A stretch of 64,000 bases of DNA from Coccinella septempunctata. Lineage: Eukaryota; Arthropoda; Insecta; Coleoptera; Coccinellidae. This document shows positions 55,660 through 64,000 of this stretch, piece by piece; the stretch's first letter is position 1; the number at the start of each line of letters is the position of its first letter. Under the pieces are notes generated by a model that saw only the letters and a program-made list of their open reading frames with translations, made no database searches and had not been told where the DNA came from. Both the position numbers and the translations under genes were made by a program. The stretch lies in contig NC_058190.1 of NCBI RefSeq assembly GCF_907165205.1, positions 3,914,001 to 3,978,000 on the forward strand. Reading direction: 5' to 3'.

Positions 55660-56199
55660 TAGTTAATAGATATCCAAAGAACAGCGAACAGTAATAAACG
55701 TTGATTCTGAAACACAATGGGAGTCTGAAATCGTCTCTTTTTATGATAACTCATTAAAAAACACACGATCTTCCGTCTCTGCTCTGTAAATGAAACGAAA
55801 TGGTAGAATGCAGAACTTCCAGAAATTGGAGAATATCGTTCAAAACAATATTGGCAAGGCAACGGTTGTTAACTGTGCAAAATTCATCGCTCATATCCAA
55901 AAATTCATTTTTTGTGCATTCGATATGCAAGATATAAATTTTTGGGAAAATTCGTTATTCTTTATTCTCGAATAGTTTTAATTATTTATGACGTTATCAT
56001 TCAATAAAAGTTTTCATTGATACATTTTATTCCAATGAAGAATTTAAATTCAGAATTGCCAAATTGATTTTGTTTATTATTTGAAATTGATTAATTCCAA
56101 TTTGCTTCTGATTAATGCCAGTTTGAAATTGATATTGTCAATTTGATTTTGACTAATGTCATTTTGATTTTTATTAGCGCCAATTTGTACTTGAAAAGG

Positions 56200-56685
56200 T
56201 ATAGTTCATGATGAAAAACCCTGTTTAGGTTAATGTTATCAATTTTGGGAATATGTAAAAGTAAATCAACCTTCAAAATTCCACCAGCCTACTTGACGAC
56301 GAAATTTTTTGGGCGCACGTTAGTGAATTTCCTCGAAAAATTGTGATGGGTTTTTCCCTGCCTATCTATGTAGATTTGTAACGAGTTTCAGAACGCCATC
56401 GGTTCGGAAAAAACCCTCGATCAAATCGATTCTGCGAATCTTTTCTATTCGGCACGTACGCGAGTCATTGACACTTTGCGATCAGGTGGAAAACGTGATG
56501 ACTGCGAGATAGATTCGATCTCTCACGTTTCTCAGAACACCGAAACTTCCATTAAACGTTCCCCGTCATGAATGTCAAGGTTGGTCGAATTTCTGCATAT
56601 CGGTACTTCCTTGTTTTTTTCTTGAAGCGTATGAAAATTTTGTCAATGTGATGTCAGGTGTTTACAATTTTTTTTTCTATATTTT
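56200..56685. other. No recognised feature
   Basis: No element boundary or coding similarity recognised. Confidence 0.4.
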
Positions 56686-56985
56686 TTAAGCACCTCTTCT
56701 TTTTAATTTATATCTGTGTGATATCCCTAATACTTCTTCTGAGAAATTTATTTACGCTGATGATATTGCCCTCGCATTCCATCATTTTGAATTAAGATGT
56801 ATAGAGAATAATCCATCCACAGATTTAGAAATTATGAGGAATTGCTTTTTCGAGTGGCGTTTGCGTCCTAACCCAAATAAGACCAAGGCTTCGTGTTTCC
56901 ATTTGAATAATCATCAAAAATTGAGCGTAGTTTTCGGTAATTCTCTTTTGGAACATCACTTCTATCCAAAATATCTAGGACAAAG
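56686..56985 (+). pseudogene. LINE reverse-transcriptase fragment
   Basis: In frame: APLLFNLYLCDIPNTSSEKF, IYADDIALAFHHFE, then FFEWRLRPNPNKTKASCFHL and FYPKYLG. These are the RT box with YADD and the following LNPxKT and YLG boxes of a Jockey-type LINE. Both ends are truncated; the right side runs into the P-type element P3. Related to neither family R nor the 44.4-kb LINE at motif level. Confidence 0.82.
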
Positions 56986-56987
56986 AA

Positions 56988-57352
56988 TAAAGATCATAGA
57001 GTAGAAAGATAGGAAACGAAGCGACTAAAGTGATGTGAGCGCCATCTGTGTTTCAAATGTGTTTTTAAGGTCCTAAGACTGGTTAAAATATCAATTCGAG
57101 GGACATTCACAGAAACATGAAATTTATTTTCTTTCTTCTTACCGCCTTTTGTTTTTCAAGCTCGTTCTAGTTGCTGATTATTGAAATTTTTGTCTAATTT
57201 CTTGGTAAAAATCTCAAAATATCGTATGGTGAAGAAATGTGGATCAAATAAAACGAATTTTACTAAGGAAAATGTAAGTATTAAAACTGGTTACATGTGA
57301 CTCGGTCATTCATTGATTTTTATTTTCAGTACTACGAAGTGGATAAAATAAC
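56988..57352 (+). mobile_element. P-type non-autonomous element, copy P3, truncated
   Basis: The left terminus CATAGAGTAGAAAGATAGGA and the interior with the THAP first exon (ATG at 57226, MVKKCGSNKTNFTKEN, then GTAAGT) match P1. It breaks off inside the second THAP exon (TACGAAGTGGATAAAATA), where Tc1 copy 2 begins. Confidence 0.7.
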
Positions 57353-58364
57353 AACGGTTTGCAACCGCTCGCCTCCTTCAAATTCAGCTTGAGCAAACTC
57401 ATGAGGTGCAAATTAGCACTCAGACAATAAGAAATCGCCTCAGAGAATATGATTTAAGGCCTCATGTCGCGGCAAGAGGCCCAGCTCTTACCCCAGCCCA
57501 TCGAAGGGCGCGTTTGGATTTTGCGAGAGAGCATATCCATTGGGAAGAGGCCGATTGGGAAAGAGTTCTCTTCACAGATGAGTCTAGATTCTGCCTCTAC
57601 CATTGTGATCGACGTTCCCTTGTATACAGATGTCCACATGAAAGATATGCTCAGTGCAATTTCCCGAATACTACTGGTTTCGGAGGAGGATCGATTATGG
57701 TATGGGGTGGAATATCTTTGACTGCTCGCACAGACCTAGTGTTCGTTGATAATGGAGCTATGAATGCTGATATGTATATAAGGAACATTCTTGAAGAGTA
57801 TGTAGTGCCATTTGCCCCATACATTGGTGAAAATTGCATTTTTATGGACGATAATGCCAGACCCCATCGTGCGCGCATCGTTCAGGAGTACCTTGAAGAG
57901 GTTGAAGTCTCACGAATGGAATGGCCAGCAAGAAGTCCAGATCTCAATCCGATTGAGCAGGTTTGGGACAACCTCAATAGAAGGCTGAGAAGTTCAGAAA
58001 ATCATCCAGCTACTCTTAATGACTTAGGAATCCAACTCGGAGAAATCTGGGAAGGATTAGATCAGAACATTTCAAGATCACTCATTTTGAGTATGAACCG
58101 TCGTTGCCGAGCTGTAATTAACGCAAGGGATGGAAATACCAAGTATTAAATCACTTATCAGCATTTCAGTATTTTGAAAATTGTTCATTTCTCTTCTTTC
58201 ACATAAGATTCGGTGAAATCCTGAATTTTTCTTCCATTTAATGTGTCTTGTTTCGTTCAAAACCTTCCCGAGAGAACATAAAAAATAAGTTATAAAGTCA
58301 ATGTAGAGTTAACTTTCATTAAAATTGAGATTTTCAGAATGTGCGTTAATTTTTTTGCGCAGTG
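57353..58364 (+). mobile_element. Tc1-like element, copy 2, left end missing
   Basis: The right terminus (GTTAATTTTTTTGCGCAGTG, then TA) is present. The left inverted repeat and the N-terminal coding region are absent, the element starting abruptly in the transposase frame next to P3. Confidence 0.87.
57355..58149 (+). pseudogene. Tc1-like transposase, copy 2, catalytic domain open but N-terminus lost
   Basis: Open for about 264 codons from RFATARLLQIQLEQTHEVQI, through TPAHRRARLDFAREHIHWEE, LFTDESRFCLY (first D), FGGGSIMVWGGIS, FMDDNARPHRARIVQEYLEE (second D) and WPARSPDLNPIEQVWDNLNR (E, about 34 residues on), to RDGNTKY. The family's paired helix-turn-helix DNA-binding region (about 70 residues in copy 1) is missing. 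An internal ATG at 57406 exists, but DNA binding should be lost. Confidence 0.88.
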
Positions 58365-58365
58365 T

Positions 58366-59505
58366 ATATAAAATTATAAACTGTCGGGTTCCCAGAAACA
58401 ATTATTCTAAATAAATCAATTTTGTAGACAAAAACAATATACTTAGTAAATAGCCAAACAATGAACATTAAAATAGCACCAAACGAAATACAATTTTCGA
58501 AAAAGGTCTCCCATAATGATAAATGCAAAAAATATTGCATGGACGTTTAAAAGTATCGTTAAATTGTAATCGCTACTCTTGATCACTACAATGTTCGTCA
58601 CGTCTTCGCTCTAAAAAAAAATGTAAAAGCAGAAGGACGATAAATATAATTACCCATTTGATAAAATCCAAAATCATTCTACGTATCTCGTCGTGCACTG
58701 TTTCCACTTCAGGAATTGACAGTTATTTCTAGAAGCTCGATAATAATTGATATTCAAGTGCAACGAGCAATCTGCAACACGATAAGTGTTCATAAATTTC
58801 ACCTTTTTTCAACTGCATCGAATCACAACACTTCGTCTAGCAGCGGTATTCGAAAATCGTAATTATTAACTCCTTTCGCAATTTAATATCAGCTGTTGAC
58901 TCATATACCGTGGAGAGTTGATCGAGCGATTAAAAAATGGAAATTAAATATGGACATTTTTTTAACCCCGTCATAGACCACTCAAATAATTCCGGTATTC
59001 ATTATTTGTAGCGTATGCAAGAGAACAGTCATCGTTGCGTATCAGCGAAGACATTGAATACAGGCCATCATTTTTGAAATAGACTTTTCCGAATTCCTTT
59101 GAATTCGCCCATTTTTTTTTTCATATTATTTGGAAAATAAACCAGAGCCAAACCGATTGTAAAACCCGAATTGTAGAAAAATTCTAAGCGGTATGTGGTT
59201 GGTCGGAAAATTCAGTATAAATCATGAGCGAATTGATATTAGTGAAGAGATTCTCTGCAAGAATAAAGTCCTTTAAATTTATTATAACAAAAGATCGAGC
59301 CAAAGATATATGGTGTGAGAGTAATTGTGATTATTCACATTGTCAATTCCAATCGAACTTCAGACGAAAAAAAAAACAGATTAAGCAACAAATACCACAT
59401 GGTTTCTCAAGCCATCTGCAGCCTACTGAAATTGATCTACTACTACTATTTCATTTCACGTGAGCTTAATAAAGTAAAAGAGAATATGATAAAAACAACT
59501 TGAAA
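58366..59505. other. No recognised feature
   Basis: AT-rich DNA without inverted repeats or coding similarity that I can name. Confidence 0.4.
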
Positions 59506-60975
59506 TAAAGTGCTCCACATGAGTTAGGGATATTGACTTAAATTGCAAAAAATATAGTTAAAATAAGATTTTTGTGATGAAAATTCATATTAATATGATT
59601 TCGAGTTGCAAATTAATTTAAGCCTGTAGGTCTTCACCGTATACAGGGTATAGAGTAAAATAACGAAATTTTATTCCCAGAGAATTCAAGCATTTTAAGA
59701 CTATCAATACAATGTATGGCCTCCACGGGCATCAATAACAGCTTGACATCTTCTTTGCATACTACACACGAGGTTGTTGAACATTTCTTGAGGAATTTGG
59801 CTCCATAAACGGGGCAGAAGCTCTCTCAGATCATTTAAGGATTCTGGGGTAGGTTGATGATTATCTAATCTTCTTTGGAGCATATCCCACGCATGTTCTA
59901 TGCAATTCAAATCAGGTGAATGCGGAGGTTTTCGTAAATGTGGAATACCAAGCTCTTCGCTCGCATTCTCAACTATGGCTGCACGGTGCGGTCTAGGGTT
60001 ATCGTCTAGAAATTGAAAAGTTTCACCAATAGCAGCGTGAAAATTTGGCACAACATTGTCAATGACATGCTCCCTAAAGTGTAAGGCGGTCATATTCCCA
60101 GGACAAATGTGTAGATCTGTGCGCCCGTTGAAACATATCCCGGCCCATACCATAACACTACCCCCTCGGAATGGATGGACTTCTTGGACATAGCGACGAT
60201 TACGGGGTATGCGTGGGATTGTCCATACCCTTATTCTTCGAGAATCTGAAAATCGTCCATATCTGGATTCATCAGTGAAAAGGACACTACGTCATTGATC
60301 GTTCCAATTGATATGTTGCCTTGCCCATTCCAGTTCTAGACGCTTATGGTCACGTGTTAATGAAACTCCTCTTAATGGACGTCTGGAACCTAGATTCACC
60401 TCTCTCAAACGGTTTCGATGGAAACTTGAACCCCATCTGCATTTTGAAGAGTATTCCGTAGCATTCTACACGTAGATGTAGGGTTTCTTCTCGCCGAAAC
60501 GGTGATGAGACGATCCTGAGCAGGTGTTTCGTCGCCCACCAAGCCTTGGTCTTTCCAACAAGGAACCTGTCTACCTGAACCTATTCCAAAGTCGAGATAT
60601 CAAACTTTGGCTGACTTGGAGTCTTTCCGCTACAACAACCTGAGTTAGGCCACCCTGTAGCATTCCGATAGCCCTATTAGCCTCAGCGTTTGTTGATTTA
60701 CGTCTTGGCATTTTCAGAAAACTCGTTTCAAATCGAAGCCGTTGATAAACTGACTTCATTTCAAAATAAGAACATTCTTTAAGCATATGCAAAGAACCAA
60801 ACTTTAGAAAAAAGGCGACCAGATTGACGAAATGTCTCATACTGATTTTTATTGGATCGATTCAAGTTGTTATTAAGTTTTAAATGATTTTACAGCGATT
60901 TTCTCGAAGATTACATACTTTTAAAAACGATTGAATACGATATCCCTAACTCTTGTGGAGCAGTTTATTACACTG
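59506..60975 (-). mobile_element. Tc1-like element, second family
   Basis: Inverted ends of about 30 bp: AAATAAAGTGCTCCACATGA then GTTAGGGATAT at the left, and the complement of ATATCCCTAACTCTTGTGGA then GCAGTTTATT at the right. The transposase lies on the minus strand between them. Terminal repeats and protein differ from the 54.3 and 57.4 kb family. Confidence 0.8.
59704..60711 (-). pseudogene. Tc1-like transposase, second family, decayed
   Basis: ATG at 60711 opens PRRKSTNAEANRAIGMLQGG and RLQVSQSLISRLWNRF, a helix-turn-helix start. Frameshifts follow. Then come RRPLRGVSLTRDHKRLELEW and RQHINWNDQ, an in-frame TGA, RSVLFTDESRYGRFSDSRRI and GGSVMVWAGICFNGRTDLHI. The open end 60153-59704 has FLDDNPRPHRAAIVENA and SPDLNCIEHAWDMLQRRL. 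The DDE residues are still present, but the reading frame is broken at several places. Confidence 0.88.
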
Positions 60976-61716
60976 TTTCCTAAAAGAACAAATGTATAAA
61001 AGATGTTCCAGATAACTCAACAAAAGCCAGGAATAGAGGGAAAATTATACGTGATCCCTATCAACAACAACAACAACAACATTGTTTATTTTGAAATGTA
61101 TGAAGGATAGATTAACAACAAACCAGAATGAATATTGAAGTCCCATTGTTCAAACGAAGGAATTATGAGAAAGAAGCAATGTTTTGAAGGAAAAATTTGA
61201 TTTAAACGATGGGAATTTTACATCTTCAATAATAGTTACCGTAGTTGACGCGTCACAGGACATCGATCATAATATTTCTGTGCCGTACATTTCCATAACA
61301 TCGCAAAACAAACAAAAATTTTCAACAAGTTTGTTTTGAACTTTATAGGTGGACAAGTCGCTGTTTCCCAGGATTGCTCTGATTCCCTATGTGAAGTTCC
61401 ACTAGCTCAAAAGAATCTGATTACTCCATAACTTCAGGTTCTCGTTCGAACTCAGTTGTCCCTATGGCAAGCCCTATATGGAGGGTAGAGGGAAGGAGAA
61501 AAAACTTCGAGGCTTTTTGGTCCAAAAAGTGTCCGGAAAAAACTGGGAATAGGCTAGGTGGCGCTGGCAAGCAATAAAAATGGACCATCCAACAATATGA
61601 ACGCTCAGTTCATTTTAATTAATTCAATTTTGATTTAATACCAACAACGAATATCTTCAGTGATTGTAATCCAGACATTGGTCGTTTTCTTATACAGTGC
61701 GCGTCAAAATTATGAA
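60976..61716. other. No recognised feature; short CAA repeat
   Basis: (CAA)n-like run at 61061-61080. No coding similarity recognised. Confidence 0.45.
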
Positions 61717-63079
61717 ACAAATTCATTTTCTCAGACGAAAAATATTTGGCAACAAAATCCTGAAACAGGTCAATTTTTGTTTTACTTTTACCAAATTTTT
61801 ATGCATTTTGAAGGATTTTTGTTGCACCCTCTGCCATCCCCATCAACCCTCTAAATTTTTTGAATAGGGAAAGTGGATCATGTGCTACTTTTTTGGCAAG
61901 GTCTTTGTTTATATATACAGGGTGGTCCAGATCGTAACCAAGAAATTTTAACCACGTATTCTACATCAAAAATAAGCCCTAGTTTGTCATATAAACATAT
62001 GTCGAGAAATGTTTCCTCTCCGAGATACGGGGTGTTGAAATTATAGAAAATAGAATGTTTTTTATTAATAACTCTCACACTGGTTGAAATATTTTTATGA
62101 AATTTGAGAAATAGGTTTTCAGCGTCAAGGAGCACTTTTTGCATAATATCATTTCATTTACATTCTACCAGTGGCGTCCGTACTGCAGTGAGAATGAATA
62201 TTTTCAGATGAAAAAATGATACGCCAATGGATTTTCCGATAATAGAAATTACTTTTTGAATCCTTATTTAATTTGGAGCAAATTCGGTCTTTTGACTTTT
62301 TGCTGTACGAGGCACCGTTTCCGGTTAAAAAAATAAAACACATTCTGATGCATGAAGAAATCACCAAAATTTGATATGGTAGGTACATAATAATAATAAT
62401 AAGACTATTTTTGCTGAATCAAATTGTGGCGATTTCTTTATGCATGAGAATGTGTTTTATTTTTTTTTAACCGGAAACGGTGCCTCGTACAGCAAAAAGT
62501 CAAGAGATCGAATTTGCTCCGAAATAAATAAGGATTTAAAAAGTAATTTTTATTGTTGGAAAAACCAGTGGCGTATCATTTTTTCATATGAAAATATTCA
62601 TTCTCACTGCAGTACGGACGCCACTGGTAGAATAAAAAAGAAATGATATTATGCAAAAAGTGCTCCTTGACGCTCAAAACCTATTTCTCAAATTTCATAA
62701 AAATATTTCAAGCAGTGTGAGAGTTATTAATAAAAAACATTTTTGTTCTATAATTTCAACACCCCGTATCTCGGAGAGGAAACATTTCTCGACTTATGTT
62801 TATATGACAAACTAGGGCTTATTTTTGATATAGAATACGTGGTTAAAATTTCTTGGTTACGATCTGGACCACCCTGTATATATATACAAAGACCTTGCCA
62901 AAAAAGTAGCACATGACCCACTTTCTCTATTCAAAAAATTTAGAGGGTTGATGGGGATGGCACAGGGTGCAACAAAAATTCTTCAAAAATGCATAAAAAT
63001 TTAGTTAAAGTGAAACAAAAATCGACCTGTTTCAGGATTTTGTTGCCCAATATTTTTCTCCTGAGAAAAGGTGAATTTT
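61717..63079. repeat. 1.36-kb near-perfect palindrome (fold-back element)
   Basis: Arms 61717-62378 and 62418-63079 are inverted copies with few differences. Examples are CAACAAAATCCTGAAACAGG against CCTGTTTCAGGATTTTGTTG, GGGTGGTCCAGATCGTAACC against GGTTACGATCTGGACCACCC, and CTACCAGTGGCGTCCGTACT against AGTACGGACGCCACTGGTAG. The spacer of about 40 bp contains TAATAATAATAATAA. Outward ACAGGGTGG ends occur inside each arm at 61917 and 62878. Non-coding. Confidence 0.85.
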
Positions 63080-64000
63080 GAATTTTTTATTAATTGAAAA
63101 TCGTCATCTAAGCAGTTTTGGAACAACTAGCAAATTATAATGTTCCCAACCGAATGTGAGTACAACATTTCTAATATTGTAATTAGACTCGATTCATTCA
63201 TGACCTGTAATTTTTTTTTTATTATTATTCGTATTTCTTCGCAGACCCCTGAGAGGCTACAAGGTTGGTGAAAACCTTCAGATATTCTATTGAAACCTAA
63301 AAGATTTCAACAAGAACCAGAGAACCAGAATTCTACTTTTGCAGAACTTTTTAAACAACCACCAAGAACCCTAGAGTAGACTGCTGAACCCCTGTCTTCA
63401 TCATCGAAAAATAGCACTGGAACTTATTTTCGCAAAAAATACGACGCAGCGTGAAATCCGCGCCATTGATTTTTTTTTATTCATTAGAATCCATAGTTTG
63501 CCGGAACAAATCAAAATTATTATTAGAAACTTCAGAACTCTTCATTAAAACCGAGATCCAAACCTACCCAGAACTCCAAAAAAGTTTGTGTTTTTCGAAA
63601 GTTTTTTTTATAAGGAATTTCCGAGGGTTTTCTCAGTTCGATTTGGAGAATCTGTCCAATAAAGTAGATTTATTGGCTTACGGGTAAACGACTCTTTAAC
63701 CGTCTGAATATTTTCCTCAGGTTAACATTGAATGAATTATAGATTGTTGTATGTAATAATGTCTCCTTGTTCTTGATCAGAGAACCAATATTTGTATACC
63801 TACTTTCTAATTATTCAAATAATGAATTAAGTACTCAATTAATTAACCATTAAATTCCGTACTCCTGAATGTTCACCTCAATACTGCTGTTTCGAGCACA
63901 TGCACTATTTTTTTGTCGCTGATCAATGCGACAAATGACCCCAATAAACATTTCTCTGATTCCAATTTTTAATTCATTAACCGATCAAGATCAATGACTA
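63080..64000. other. No recognised feature
   Basis: TTATTATTATTCGTATTTCT then TCGCAG at 63219-63244 looks like a splice acceptor. The sequence after it encodes nothing I recognise. No AMFR N-terminal exon was found here. Confidence 0.4.

Larger units (their letters stand above)
53162..56199. mobile_element. Element Z with periodic subterminal repeats, carrying two insertions
   Basis: CTTTTCAAGTTCAAATTGGC then GCTAATCAAAATCAAAATGACATTAG at the left is inverted to 56110-56199 (GACTAATGTCATTTTGAT and CGCCAATTTGTACTTGAAAAG). Both arms contain irregular repeats built on AATTGGNATTAATCANAATC, about 19-20 bp apart. Copy B of the CATAGACATA family (53251-54019) splits the left arm and a full Tc1-like element (54293-55659) fills the centre. 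No ORF of its own was found. Confidence 0.65.

Noticed and set aside
29349..64000. Search for the AMFR first exon on the minus strand
   Set aside because: No frame shows the expected hydrophobic N-terminus with a phase-0 donor; all longer minus-strand ORFs here are transposons or lack similarity.
1..64000. CRISPR arrays, tRNA and rRNA genes, bacterial defence or secretion systems, viral genomes
   Set aside because: No regularly spaced repeats, cloverleaf genes or prokaryotic operons were seen; all multi-copy structure is explained by eukaryotic mobile elements.

Overview
This is an AT-rich, intron-bearing eukaryotic window, almost certainly from an insect. The reasons are a conserved multi-exon animal gene with canonical GT-AG introns, an animal-type P element, R4/Dong-type and CR1/Jockey-type LINEs, Tc1/mariner elements and many short inverted-repeat elements. 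Species cannot be fixed from sequence alone. I see no operons, rRNA, tRNA or CRISPR array.

The only clear host gene is AMFR (gp78), an ER-membrane RING E3 ubiquitin ligase, on the minus strand. Seven consecutive coding exons run from 29348 down to 2163. They encode about 460 residues: several membrane segments, the RING finger split over two exons, and the CUE domain. All splice phases agree. The first exon (N-terminus) was not found and probably lies beyond base 64000 or is masked by repeats. The C-terminal exon or exons lie left of base 1. The introns are inflated by mobile DNA: one of about 10 kb (5918-15945) and one of about 11.6 kb (16523-28110).

Inside the 10-kb intron, in the same orientation as the gene, sits an apparently complete P element (8852-12746). 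It has about 31-bp terminal inverted repeats, a 7-bp target duplication, and a four-exon transposase of 881 codons with an N-terminal THAP zinc finger and no internal stop. The 11.6-kb intron holds two non-autonomous relatives carrying only THAP exons, each with other elements nested in it, plus degenerate LINE fragments.

From 29.3 to 64 kb no host exon is recognised. This part is a stack of nested elements: fold-back elements (29.6-31.7, 32.6-33.3 and 61.7-63.1 kb), a large inverted duplication (34.8-42.2 kb), a CR1/Jockey-like LINE (44.4-47.7 kb) whose ATT-repeat tail has been hit by an R4/Dong-like LINE with a 1306-codon ORF (47.7-51.7 kb), and three Tc1-like copies (54.3-55.7, 57.4-58.4 and 59.5-61.0 kb). 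There is also a two-copy family of inverted-repeat elements with perfect 8-bp target duplications (37107-38472 and 53251-54019). No new multi-gene system is evident. The notable material is the intact P element, the nested insertions with readable target sites, and several repeat families.
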